This document shows, piece after piece, positions 18,940 through 27,785 of a DNA stretch of 64,000 bases. This stretch comes from Thiotrichales bacterium 19S3-11 (GTDB lineage Bacteria; Pseudomonadota; Gammaproteobacteria; Francisellales; Francisellaceae): positions 1 to 64,000 of the forward strand of contig JAKJJU010000006.1 in assembly GCA_021713295.1 (NCBI GenBank), given 5' to 3'. How positions within the stretch are numbered: the stretch's first letter is position 1; every line of letters starts with the position of its first letter. A model generated the notes under the pieces. It worked only from the letters and a program-made list of their open reading frames with translations, did not search any database and was not told where the DNA came from. Both the position numbers and the translations under genes were made by a program.

Positions 18940-19344
18940 TTAGTGATCCCAGCAAATGGATGGCTTTCGAGATACTTCTTGCTGATCAATTTGAATAACT
19001 AGAGTAGAGCAGTTAATTTTCCCTTCTTGATCGTCTTTTTGAGTATTAATTGCACTCGCTTTTAAGGTAACGGTATCTGTCGAAACATTAGAAACACTTA
19101 AGCGATAATAATGATTATCAGTTTGTTTACGATGCCAAATTTGATCTAATGTTGCATAGTGATCGTATTTTAAATGATATTTTTTCTGTAATAGATAAAG
19201 CGCCTCAAGAGTGGAAGTTGCCTCATAGCGACGACTGTGTTGAATATAAGTGTTATAGGATGGGATGGCTATTAAAAGAATAATACCAATTATGACAATT
19301 GTAATGACTATTTCAATTAATGTGAATCCTTGATGTGCCTTCAT
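18940..19344 (-). CDS. Type IV pilin-like protein (PilE/minor pilin)
   Basis: A prepilin with the class-III leader: MKAHQG followed by FTLIE, cleaved after Gly and with the conserved Glu5, then a hydrophobic helix. The mature part is about 128 residues. Two cysteines near the end (NCSTLV and SICWDH) could form the D-region disulphide. Its size and isolation from a major pilin locus suggest a PilE-type minor pilin rather than PilA. It is divergent from the pilW-pilX-pilV genes with 90 bp between the starts. Confidence 0.85.
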   Translation of the reverse strand: MKAHQGFTLIEIVITIVIIGIILLIAIPSYNTYIQHSRRYEATSTLEALYLLQKKYHLKYDHYATLDQIWHRKQTDNHYYRLSVSNVSTDTVTLKASAINTQKDDQEGKINCSTLVIQIDQQEVSRKPSICWDH

Positions 19345-19434
19345 TGTATATTTTCCATCAAAGTTACCAAGTTATCTATAATTATAGTATGAGTTAAGTA
19401 ATTAATTTGAATTGTAGTAAGTTAAGGTTATAAG

Positions 19435-20241
19435 TTGAATATTGAGAATCAAAAAGGTTTGACCTTAGTCGAGTTGTTGATTGCATTATCATTAAGCTTT
19501 TTTATTATTACCGCTTTTTTGGCTTTTTTTAGTTTTAGTAATACCTATGAAAAAAAACAGGCAAGTTTAGTGAAACAAAATGCAAAGCTACAAAAAGTTA
19601 CGACGTCACTTATGAATAATCTAAGAAGAGCTGGATATTGGGCGCTTGCAAATGACAACATAGGCAAAGGTATTAATACAAATCCATTTATGCAAAAAGA
19701 TACGGATATTTATGTTAACCAAGACAAGACATGCCTTTTATATACTTATGATATTGATCAAAATGGAAAAATTACTCCGATGGGTAGTAAACCTTCAGAT
19801 GAACGATTTGGATTTAGACTTAAAAATGGTTATCTACAAGTACGCCCCAAATCATTAGCTACCTTTAGTTGTAGTGATGAAATGAAGAAATGGATTAATC
19901 TAACAGATAAAAATGCAGTTAAATTTGAAAATTTTCAAATAAATCTTATTACTGAAAATCAGCTGATTCAAACACAAGGTTTTCGTATTTCACCTAAATT
20001 ACAAAAAAGATTAGTTAATATTCATTTTGATGCAAAGAATCCTCAAAACGATGATATGATTGCGAGTATTGATCAGTCTATTTTTATTAGAAATGATAAA
20101 TTTATAGCGGGTGTTAAAGACATTCAAAATATTGTCATTTGTCACAAGTTAAGGAGTAAGAATAAGGTAACTTTGACCGTTAACAGAAGTGCGTTAAATC
20201 AGCATTTATCACATGGAGATAGTTTGGGAGCTTGCCAATGA
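19435..20241 (+). CDS. pilW: PilW-like type IV minor pilin
   Basis: Minor pilin that helps prime pilus assembly. The leader MNIENQKG precedes LTLVE (Glu5) and a long hydrophobic helix. Residues 90-260 form the globular part, containing SCSDE and IVICHKLR. At 268 aa it is in the PilW range. The start is a TTG with AAGG about 7 bp upstream, and no in-frame ATG lies before the prepilin leader. It is the first gene of a tight three-gene cluster and ends in an ATGA overlap with the next. Confidence 0.85.
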   Translation: MNIENQKGLTLVELLIALSLSFFIITAFLAFFSFSNTYEKKQASLVKQNAKLQKVTTSLMNNLRRAGYWALANDNIGKGINTNPFMQKDTDIYVNQDKTCLLYTYDIDQNGKITPMGSKPSDERFGFRLKNGYLQVRPKSLATFSCSDEMKKWINLTDKNAVKFENFQINLITENQLIQTQGFRISPKLQKRLVNIHFDAKNPQNDDMIASIDQSIFIRNDKFIAGVKDIQNIVICHKLRSKNKVTLTVNRSALNQHLSHGDSLGACQ

Positions 20242-20735
20242 AAATTAAGCTTAAGCCATTAAATCATCCGCAAAAGCAAAAAGGTATTATTTCAACTTTC
20301 GTAGCAATGATGATTTTAATCTTAATGTTTATTAGTGCTTTTATATTTTTAAATTATTTGGGGGTGTTGTATAAAGAAGTTAAAGTCAAACAAAATTCGC
20401 AACAAGTATTGGATGCGGCAATTTCAGGCTTAGATTATGCTCAGTCCATTATTAATCAAAATCAACTAATTAATAAGTCTCAAAATGATGATTTACTCTA
20501 TATCAGTCAATTACCGAGTACAGCACCAAAAATTAGCGTTAAGATAGAGATAAAAAATTTAAATAAAAACAACTTAAATTTAATTGATATTCGATCAACT
20601 GCAGAAACATCGGATGGTTTGATAAAAAAGACGACTAATGCTCAGTATTATAATTTGCATAGTTTTGCTCCTTCTGTAGAGAGAAAATCCTCTGGGCAAT
20701 ACGTGATGGTGCCTGGTTCATGGAGGGATTTTTAA
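20238..20735 (+). CDS. pilX: PilX-like type IV pilus assembly protein
   Basis: Position and form match PilX: a short basic N-terminus ending QKQKG, a hydrophobic helix (IISTFVAMMILILMF) lacking Glu5, and a small globular region of about 120 residues. I start at the ATG at 20238, which overlaps the pilW stop as ATGA and has GGGAG 7 bp upstream. The TTG two codons earlier is less likely. Sequence conservation in PilX is low, so the name rests mainly on gene order and the leader. Confidence 0.75.
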   Translation: MKIKLKPLNHPQKQKGIISTFVAMMILILMFISAFIFLNYLGVLYKEVKVKQNSQQVLDAAISGLDYAQSIINQNQLINKSQNDDLLYISQLPSTAPKISVKIEIKNLNKNNLNLIDIRSTAETSDGLIKKTTNAQYYNLHSFAPSVERKSSGQYVMVPGSWRDF

Positions 20736-20737
20736 TT

Positions 20738-21151
20738 ATGAGTAGTCAAAAAGGAATTTCCTTAGTTGAAGTGCTAGTGACTTTATGCTTAATCTCCCTT
20801 GGTACCGTTTTGTTAGTTATGTTGCTCAATTCTGGTTACAAAAACGTGAATGAAATTAGAGCGCATCAGAATGCTTATATATTGGCTCAAAATAAGCTAG
20901 AAGAGCTAAGTGCATTTTCTTTAAATAAACAGAAAAATAGTACTTCAGAGAGTGATGAAATTACGATGAATTATCAGCGTTATATAAGGAAATGGACGGT
21001 GACAGAAAAGCTTGAACCTTATAAACATAAATCGGTTGATGTTTCAGTTTATTGGTATGATGAGAGTAATACTCGGGTATCAATAAAAGTCAGTGGTATG
21101 TTATCAGAGGTAAGCCCAGATTTAAGTGGCAAAATTTTGTTAGCAGAATAG
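20738..21151 (+). CDS. pilV: PilV-like type IV minor pilin
   Basis: Prepilin leader MSSQKG followed by ISLVE (Glu5) and a hydrophobic helix, then about 105 residues. The annotated start is the ATG at 20738, 2 bp after the pilX stop, with GGAGGG 10 bp upstream. An upstream in-frame ATG at 20720 would add MEGFLI before the leader and is unlikely. It completes a pilW-pilX-pilV trio. pilY1 and fimT/fimU, the usual companions, are absent here. Confidence 0.8.
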   Translation: MSSQKGISLVEVLVTLCLISLGTVLLVMLLNSGYKNVNEIRAHQNAYILAQNKLEELSAFSLNKQKNSTSESDEITMNYQRYIRKWTVTEKLEPYKHKSVDVSVYWYDESNTRVSIKVSGMLSEVSPDLSGKILLAE

Positions 21152-21183
21152 AATTTGAATGGTAATTTTGCTATAGCCATGGG

Positions 21184-21189
21184 TATAAT
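21184..21189 (+). promoter_or_regulatory. Candidate -10 box for the uspA-hemW pair
   Basis: TATAAT, 54 bp before the UspA ATG. No convincing -35 element stands at the right distance (TTGAAT at 21155-21160 is 23 bp away). Confidence 0.35.
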
Positions 21190-21242
21190 AGGCAAATGAA
21201 TGTGAATTTAATTAGATAGTTGATTTTTAGGAGCGATAATCA

Positions 21243-21689
21243 ATGAAGCAATACCAACACGTTTTATTGGCAACCGATTTACATACTGATAATGATGCTG
21301 TTATTGAAGAAGCAGTTGCAATGGCAAAACGCAACAGCGCTAAGTTAAGTGTCATTAATGTATTACCAAAAATTCCATATTATATGGCGTCAGGAATTCC
21401 TTCGGTTGCTGATTTAGAGGACCATTTAGAAGAAGAGAACCTAAGAAAACTCAAAGCATTAGAAGCAAAAATTGATATTGAAGCAGATTATCATTTATTG
21501 CATGGCTCACCAAAACGTAAAATTGTATCGCTGGCAAAAGAGTTAGGTTGTGATATCGTTGTCATTGGGAGTCACGGTCGCCATGGGGTTGAGCGTTTTA
21601 TCGGGTCAACTGCAACAGGAGTTTTACAAAGAGCTCATTGTGATGTTCTAGTTATTAGAATCAATACAAGAAAGCCCTCTCAAGGTTAG
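21243..21689 (+). CDS. Universal stress protein (UspA family)
   Basis: A 148-residue single-domain Usp protein. The nucleotide-binding signature G-2x-G-9x-G(S) is seen in GSHGRHGVERFIGSTA, which indicates an ATP-binding UspFG/MJ0577-type member rather than the non-binding UspA type. It follows the RBS GGAG at 21231-21234 and precedes hemW by 15 bp, so the two may share a transcript although their functions are not obviously linked. Confidence 0.93.
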   Translation: MKQYQHVLLATDLHTDNDAVIEEAVAMAKRNSAKLSVINVLPKIPYYMASGIPSVADLEDHLEEENLRKLKALEAKIDIEADYHLLHGSPKRKIVSLAKELGCDIVVIGSHGRHGVERFIGSTATGVLQRAHCDVLVIRINTRKPSQG

Positions 21690-21704
21690 ATAATTATTTT
21701 CTCT

Positions 21705-22844
21705 ATGCTTAAACTGCCACCTTTATCCTTATATATTCATTTTCCATGGTGTGTTAAAAAATGCCCATATTGTGATTTTAATTCACATGCATTAAGGGAA
21801 AAAATTCCTGATGATAATTATCTGAAGCATTTAATTGGCGACTTACAAATGCACGAAACTGATATGCAAGGTAGGCAGTTTAAATCTATATTTTTAGGGG
21901 GTGGAACACCTTCGTTATTTCCTAGCCGAACGTTAGGCCAAATTTTTGAATACTTAGTTCAAAAGCAATTGATTAGTGATAACTCAGAAATAACCTTAGA
22001 AGTTAATCCAGGCACGGTTGAAAGAGGATTGTTTAAAGATTATCAGGCTATGGGGATAAATCGAATTTCTTTAGGTGTTCAGAGTTTCCAAGACACTAAA
22101 TTAAAAAAACTTGGTCGAATTCATTGTCAAAAGGAAATATATTTGGCAGTTGAGCAAATTATTGAAAGCGGGATTAATAACTTTAACATTGATCTGATGC
22201 ACGGCTTGCCAAGTCAGAGTATCGATGATGCGTTATTTGATTTATCTCAAGCAATTGAGTTAAACCCGACGCATATTTCCTGGTATCAGCTTACGATTGA
22301 GCCAAACACATCATTTGCGCGATGCCCACCAGAGTTACCTAATGAAAGTATTTTAGAATCAATAGAAACTTATGGAAAATCTCTTTTAGAGGAAAATAAA
22401 TTTCAACAGTATGAAGTTTCTGCTTATGCGAGAAATAATCTTATCTCAACGCATAATATGAATTATTGGCAATTTGGAGATTATATAGGTATTGGCGCGG
22501 GGGCACACAGTAAGATAACTAATAGTAAAGAAAATATCATAAAACGCCATTGGAAAATAAAACATCCGAAGTTCTATATGCAATCAGCTCATTATAGAAG
22601 TGGCACGGAAGTCATTGAGCGAGATCAGAGAGTGTATGAGTTTGTCCTAAATGCATTACGATTAACTTCTGGATTCTCATACGATCTATTTGAATCACGT
22701 ACAGGGTTAGATAGAAATGTATTAAAGATGGCTATTGATAAAGCACTAGAATTCCAATTAATTGAAACAAATGAAAACTATTTGATTCCAAATAAAAGAG
22801 GCAAACTCTATCTAAATAATTTAATTAATTTATTTTCAGAGTGA
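21705..22844 (+). CDS. hemW: Radical-SAM haem chaperone HemW
   Basis: A HemN-like protein that binds and delivers haem rather than oxidising coproporphyrinogen. The radical-SAM motif is C16, C20 and C23 (CVKKCPYC), with the short N-terminus typical of HemW. The HemN-specific extra cysteine just after CxxC is absent (CDFN follows). The HemN C-terminal domain follows (SGFSYDLFESRTG). Length is 379 aa. Many older annotations call this family coproporphyrinogen III oxidase-like. Confidence 0.93.
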   Translation: MLKLPPLSLYIHFPWCVKKCPYCDFNSHALREKIPDDNYLKHLIGDLQMHETDMQGRQFKSIFLGGGTPSLFPSRTLGQIFEYLVQKQLISDNSEITLEVNPGTVERGLFKDYQAMGINRISLGVQSFQDTKLKKLGRIHCQKEIYLAVEQIIESGINNFNIDLMHGLPSQSIDDALFDLSQAIELNPTHISWYQLTIEPNTSFARCPPELPNESILESIETYGKSLLEENKFQQYEVSAYARNNLISTHNMNYWQFGDYIGIGAGAHSKITNSKENIIKRHWKIKHPKFYMQSAHYRSGTEVIERDQRVYEFVLNALRLTSGFSYDLFESRTGLDRNVLKMAIDKALEFQLIETNENYLIPNKRGKLYLNNLINLFSE

Positions 22845-22906
22845 TTTTTTTTTGGAAAATAAAAATCAATGGATTTATATTTCAGATTTTTCGTATATTT
22901 TATCAG

Positions 22907-22935
22907 TATTATATTCATAAATATAGAATATAATA
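22907..22935. repeat. Inverted repeat upstream of the 23068 gene
   Basis: Perfect ten-base arms TATTATATTC (22907-22916) and GAATATAATA (22926-22935) around a nine-base loop, in the 223-bp gap after hemW. A+T-rich stem with no T-run, so more likely an operator-like site than a terminator. Confidence 0.45.
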
Positions 22936-23067
22936 TTTCATTAATTTATTGAATGAGATTGAAAAAAACGTTTGGTTAAATTATGCTCAAAGTGTCGGAA
23001 CATGTAGGGGTGGGCCGATGCCAAGGGGTTGCACTTTGACAATGGATTGGGGATAAGGAGACGTGTG

Positions 23068-24309
23068 ATGCCAGCAAGTTTAAATTCCAATGAGGTTGAT
23101 CGATTGCACTATGCATTTGGTTATTTCAAACAATATGGATTATGTGCACCTGAGGAAAATATTTATAATTATTTTAGTTTTAGTGATCAAGTTCACCATC
23201 GAATTTCAAATTTATTTTTTGCAAGTTATGATATGGCTTCAAATAATTTAACTAGGGAGAATTTTTCACAGTATGTAAGCTTGGGTGTTCCATTTGGTGG
23301 GAGTGAAATATATAAAAAGCCTGATAGGATATTTATAAACCATGCAATTGAATCGGTAGCTGATCAAGAGTTTGATCGTAGAGGAAATTTATTTTTAGGT
23401 ACACTAGGGGTAAAAACTTCGTCAGATCGATTAATTGTATTATCAAAAATTCTAGAGAAACTATATCAGCTACAAAATGAAGAATCACCCTCAGAGAGTT
23501 TATTGGCTTTAATTAATGTTTGTAATGCGTTAGCAAAAGATGAACGTAATCAATACCGATCAGGACAAAGTAATAACTTTTGTTCATTATTAAAAATAAT
23601 TAGGGATGATTTATTAGTAGCTTTAGGAGACATGTCTGCTTTAGAATTAAGGAAAACATATGCCCAAACAGCTGAAGATGCGTTTAATTTTACAGACCGA
23701 ATTTCAGGTCAACTAAAATTCAAATATAATTTTCAATCTAAAGAAATAACTAATAGTTTAGATTTGTTAAAGAATAGCTATCATGTCGAATTTTCTGAAG
23801 GTAATGAAAAGATAATAACTAAAGTACAAATGGTAAGAGACTCACTTAATGCTATTGCTGAGAGTTTACAAAATGAGCGTGTTTTAGCAAATTCAATTTT
23901 TCAAGACTATCCAAAACTAAGTAGATGGGATGTTATGTGGAAATTAAGCAATGACCAACGTGAGGTTTGGGACAGATTAAAATCACGTATGGGTACGTTG
24001 GGGAATGATACTTCTCACAATGGGGTTTGTCAGCAATTAGAAGAGTATATTAATGATTTAACCATTGATGCTGAACAATTAAAAACCTATTTAAATATTA
24101 TAGACGCTATGCCTAAAGTAAAGGTTGCTCAATCATTAGATGATCGTATACAACCGATTAAAGATGTGATCAATGATATTAAAGTTCATGATAATATCCC
24201 ATTTGAACTTAAACCAGAACCGTGGCTAAAACCATCGCATCCGGATAACCCATTCTTCCAAGTCTTTAAATCAGAGGATATAAGTCAGTGTAACTCAGTT
24301 AATAGATGA
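23068..24309 (+). CDS. Unrecognised soluble accessory protein (413 aa)
   Basis: I do not recognise a family. The product is hydrophilic, mostly helix-forming in composition, with no signal peptide, membrane segment or cysteine pattern. Recurrent acidic/amide-rich helices occur at about residues 120-180 and 225-330. I start at ATG 23068, which has AAGGAG 7 bp upstream, instead of the TTG at 23029. Just upstream lies GGGGTTGCA (23025-23033), a sequence also seen before other accessory genes here. It is followed 78 bp later by the 685-residue membrane protein gene on the same strand, so they may form a pair. Confidence 0.8.
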   Translation: MPASLNSNEVDRLHYAFGYFKQYGLCAPEENIYNYFSFSDQVHHRISNLFFASYDMASNNLTRENFSQYVSLGVPFGGSEIYKKPDRIFINHAIESVADQEFDRRGNLFLGTLGVKTSSDRLIVLSKILEKLYQLQNEESPSESLLALINVCNALAKDERNQYRSGQSNNFCSLLKIIRDDLLVALGDMSALELRKTYAQTAEDAFNFTDRISGQLKFKYNFQSKEITNSLDLLKNSYHVEFSEGNEKIITKVQMVRDSLNAIAESLQNERVLANSIFQDYPKLSRWDVMWKLSNDQREVWDRLKSRMGTLGNDTSHNGVCQQLEEYINDLTIDAEQLKTYLNIIDAMPKVKVAQSLDDRIQPIKDVINDIKVHDNIPFELKPEPWLKPSHPDNPFFQVFKSEDISQCNSVNR

Positions 24310-24314
24310 TTTTA

Positions 24315-24352
24315 TTTTAAATATATTGCTATATAATTAAATATATTTAAAA
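24315..24352. repeat. 13-bp inverted repeat between the two accessory genes
   Basis: Perfect arms TTTTAAATATATT (24315-24327) and AATATATTTAAAA (24340-24352) with a 12-base loop, starting 6 bp after the stop of the 23068 gene and ending 35 bp before the next start. A hairpin of pure A+T could attenuate or act as an operator. It could stabilise a 3' end but lacks G+C for a strong terminator. Confidence 0.5.
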
Positions 24353-24387
24353 TATTACATATATATTTATATATAGAGGGTTGCGCA

Positions 24388-26445
24388 GTGAAAATTAGTT
24401 TATTAAATAATCAATATGATTTAGATAATCATCATGAATATCAGAAGTTACGTCAGCGATGTGAAACTTTATTAAGTGTATACAATCCTAATGCTGGTTT
24501 GAGTGACCAAGAGCTTGGTTTTTATATATATACCTTAAAAATATACTCTGATGTATTACAAAAACGACAATATAATGACCGTTTATTCGCTTTGAATCAG
24601 TCTAAAAATCAGATTATAAACATATATAATAAGCAAACGATAATTAATGCTTGTAATTTATATAATATCTCTGCCATTGATATTAGTGATGATTTCTTAG
24701 CTGATTCAGAATCTGAATATAATGAAAGTTTAGATGAGTCGTTAGAAGAAAATATCAGCGATGAATTTACTGATGAGGTAAGTTTGCAAAGTTTTCTTTA
24801 TGAAGATGAGAGTAATGGAAAAGTTAATCAACAAGGTAAGAAAAGTACATTAACTCATGGGTATTCATTTGGTTTTTTTGGAATTGAGGTAGAGGACTTT
24901 GGTGGAACCGATGCTGTTGGCCAGTGGAATTTTACACGATTATTATCAAGTAGGTTACGAACGCTAGCTGAAGTATATGAAGCATTAATTGAAGAAAAAT
25001 TTTCATTAGTTGGAGATAAGGCTAAAGAGCATATTGCCAATTTTAATAATGGGTCAGATGAATTTTTTGGCTATTTAGGAGCTGTTTTTTTTGTACCTAG
25101 ACTATTAGAAGGTTTAGCTAAAGGAATTTATCATGCAGGTAAAGATGGTGATTTTGATTATTTAGAAAGTAAGATAAATACCGTTATTAATGATATGTCT
25201 TGGGTTACTGCAAATACAATGGGGTTGTTTTCATCAATTGCAACTGCTGCAACTTTTGCGGGTGTTGCATTTTATGCGGTAGATTTTTTTAATGATCTAC
25301 ATAAAGGGTATAAAAAATTAAAAGCAATAGACGATATGTTAGAGCATATTGATCGTAGTAATTTCAGTGGTGACGAATCTAAAATGGTCAATGAAATGAA
25401 ACTGCGTTTGCTTAAACAAAAGGAGTATATTAAAGCTGAAACTTGTGTTAATGCGGTAGTTAATGGCCTTTATTATTTTGGCTCACTTGCTATGCTCACT
25501 AATCCTATTGCAGGAGCAACAGTTATGGTAGCAGCTACAGCAGTTCAGTACTATTTTAAAAACTATTACCTACCTAGAAAAGAAGTTCAATGTGCACATG
25601 ATCAGTTACATTTATTAGCATCGCGCTTATTAGAACATGTTGAAAAGCAGCTACAGCGTCTAGAAAAATGTGGTCAAAGCGATAAATTAGAGAAGTATAA
25701 AGAAGCTCGAGTAAAATTGAAAAGGCTATTAACTAGTGATTCAATGGATAAAACACAATTAAAGCAAACTTTAGATGAAATTATTGCTACAAGCAGAATT
25801 AAAAGAGATACATCTAGGTCATCATTAATAGATCTAACTAGTGCTAGAGATCTTAAAGATACCTTAAGTGCATTTTCCAGCGGATTATTTAATAATGGTT
25901 TAGATAAAAATGAACATAGAGCTATTTTAAAGTCGATAGATAATTTTGAGCGTATGTCATTTTCTAAAGCATCTTTTTCGAATGATAAGGAAAATATTAC
26001 AAAACTAGTTGAAGCTTTACTCAATCATGCAAAAAAACAAGTGAAACGATTTAGTAATATTTATAAATATGATGATGTAGTTATTCGGCGTAAAACACAA
26101 AATAAATGGCAAAAATATAGACATGTTACAGAATTATTGGCTAATCTTGAAAATCAAGAAAATATTACTACAGAAGCATTGGTGCCGTGTTTAAAGGCTA
26201 TTATTGCGGCAAGTGAAATAAAAAGGGATAGATTTAAATCAATAGGAAGACTAGAAAGTGTACAAGAGCTAAAAGGTATATTTAAGTCGTTTGCTGATGT
26301 TTTAGAAAGTGATGAAATAAACAATATACTTAGGACGTATCAACAGGAGCATGCGGCAGGTCCGAAGATGAGAATAACTATACCGTCATTTTTTGGGCCT
26401 GAAAACATTAAAGTTCAAGCTATTCATCCATCTCCAGAAGCTTAG
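24388..26445 (+). CDS. Large accessory membrane protein with internal repeat (685 aa)
   Basis: Unrecognised. Layout: helical N-terminus (1-100); an acidic segment (about 100-140, rich in D/E/S); a hydrophobic patch (225-240); two hydrophobic hairpins at 273-303 (ending AFYAVDFFNDLHKGYKKL) and 354-392 (containing LTNPIAGATVMVAATA); then two copies of a roughly 110-residue helical unit (about 411-515 and 541-650). The repeat is clearest at DEIIATSRIKRD (463-474) against KAIIAASEIKRD (603-614). The two hairpins, each followed by an aromatic/basic run, resemble the plan of the A/B/C family at 53794-59608, with TNP as a shared local match to C. GTG start with GAGGGTTGC 3 bp upstream. No signal peptide. 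Confidence 0.8.
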   Translation: MKISLLNNQYDLDNHHEYQKLRQRCETLLSVYNPNAGLSDQELGFYIYTLKIYSDVLQKRQYNDRLFALNQSKNQIINIYNKQTIINACNLYNISAIDISDDFLADSESEYNESLDESLEENISDEFTDEVSLQSFLYEDESNGKVNQQGKKSTLTHGYSFGFFGIEVEDFGGTDAVGQWNFTRLLSSRLRTLAEVYEALIEEKFSLVGDKAKEHIANFNNGSDEFFGYLGAVFFVPRLLEGLAKGIYHAGKDGDFDYLESKINTVINDMSWVTANTMGLFSSIATAATFAGVAFYAVDFFNDLHKGYKKLKAIDDMLEHIDRSNFSGDESKMVNEMKLRLLKQKEYIKAETCVNAVVNGLYYFGSLAMLTNPIAGATVMVAATAVQYYFKNYYLPRKEVQCAHDQLHLLASRLLEHVEKQLQRLEKCGQSDKLEKYKEARVKLKRLLTSDSMDKTQLKQTLDEIIATSRIKRDTSRSSLIDLTSARDLKDTLSAFSSGLFNNGLDKNEHRAILKSIDNFERMSFSKASFSNDKENITKLVEALLNHAKKQVKRFSNIYKYDDVVIRRKTQNKWQKYRHVTELLANLENQENITTEALVPCLKAIIAASEIKRDRFKSIGRLESVQELKGIFKSFADVLESDEINNILRTYQQEHAAGPKMRITIPSFFGPENIKVQAIHPSPEA

Positions 26446-26475
26446 AAGAATAATAAAAACGATAAATTTTAGTAT

Positions 26476-27771
26476 TTAAACATGCGTATAAATATTAGCA
26501 AAATACATTTGGGCTTTATTGATTGTATCATCTAAATCCTCTATAGTATGTGCACTTGATATGAAGCCTGCTTCATATGCCGATGGTGCAAGGTAAATAC
26601 CGTGTTGTAGCATAGCGTTGAAAAAAGGTTTAAAATGATTGATATTTGATTGGTTAACCTCATCAAACGTTTTAGGAATAAAGTTAGAAAAGTATAAGCC
26701 AAACATACTACCAACAGCTTGTGCTTTGAGATCAATTTGATTAGCAATTGCAATTTGATTAAGCTTTTCTATTAGATAGTTTGCTTTATGCGTAAGCTTA
26801 TTGTAAAAGCCTTCTTTTTGAATTAGTTCTAAGGTTGCAAGTCCTGCAGTCATAGCAATTGGATTGCCTGAAAGTGTGCCAGCCTGATAAACGTCACCGC
26901 AAGGGGCTAGGTGTTGCATAATTTCATGGTTGCCACCAAAAGCACCAACGGGCATGCCACCGCCAATTACTTTACCAAGTGTGATTAAATCTGCTTTAAC
27001 ATTAAATAGACTTTGAGCGCCGTTTAATGCGACACGAAAGCCTGTCATGACTTCATCAAAAATTAATACGGCGCCGTATTGGTCACAGAGTTTACGTAAG
27101 CCTTGAATAAATTCAAGATCAGGAATGACTAAGTTCATATTGCCAGCAATTGGCTCTAGTATTATGCAGGCAATATCATTTGGATATGCTTTAAAGCACT
27201 GCTCTACAGAAGTTAAGTCATTAAAATTCGCCGTTAACGTATCTTTAACCGTGTCATTTGGAACGCCAGGAGAGCCAGGAATACCCAGTGTAAGTGCGCC
27301 AGAGCCTGCAGCAACGAGTAAATGATCTGCATGTCCATGATAACAACCTTTAAATTTAATCAGTTTGTTACGACTGGTGTAAGCGCGAGCAAGGCGAATG
27401 GCACTCATTGTTGCCTCAGTGCCTGAATTAACAAAGCGTACTTGATCCATATTAGGTATAAGTTTACATAGTGATTCTGCTAATTGCACTTCAAGTTGGC
27501 AGGGAGCCCCATAACTTAAACCTTTTTCGCTTTGTGATTTTACTGCGTCAATAACGTATTCATGCGCATGGCCAACAATCATTGGCCCCCATGAGCCAAC
27601 ATAGTCGATATAACGATTACCATCAACATCATAAATATATGCACCTTTAGCTCGATCTATAAATCTTGGATTGCCACCGACAGCTTTAAAAGCTCTTACA
27701 GGGGAGTTGACACCACCTGGAATAAATTTTTGAGCCTGATTGAATAATTGTTCTGATTGCACTATGGTCAT
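26476..27771 (-). CDS. hemL: Glutamate-1-semialdehyde 2,1-aminomutase
   Basis: PLP enzyme that makes 5-aminolevulinate in the C5 haem pathway. Class-III aminotransferase features are clear: the N-terminal [13 protein letters not shown], the PLP-contact segment [22 protein letters not shown], and the Schiff-base lysine in [19 protein letters not shown]. It has the standard length (431 aa). It is the last gene of a minus-strand run fmt-gshB-hemL, 14 bp after gshB. The other haem protein of the window, HemW, is not linked to it. Confidence 0.98.
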   Translation of the reverse strand: MTIVQSEQLFNQAQKFIPGGVNSPVRAFKAVGGNPRFIDRAKGAYIYDVDGNRYIDYVGSWGPMIVGHAHEYVIDAVKSQSEKGLSYGAPCQLEVQLAESLCKLIPNMDQVRFVNSGTEATMSAIRLARAYTSRNKLIKFKGCYHGHADHLLVAAGSGALTLGIPGSPGVPNDTVKDTLTANFNDLTSVEQCFKAYPNDIACIILEPIAGNMNLVIPDLEFIQGLRKLCDQYGAVLIFDEVMTGFRVALNGAQSLFNVKADLITLGKVIGGGMPVGAFGGNHEIMQHLAPCGDVYQAGTLSGNPIAMTAGLATLELIQKEGFYNKLTHKANYLIEKLNQIAIANQIDLKAQAVGSMFGLYFSNFIPKTFDEVNQSNINHFKPFFNAMLQHGIYLAPSAYEAGFISSAHTIEDLDDTINKAQMYFANIYTHV

Positions 27772-27785
27772 TAAGATAGATCCTT

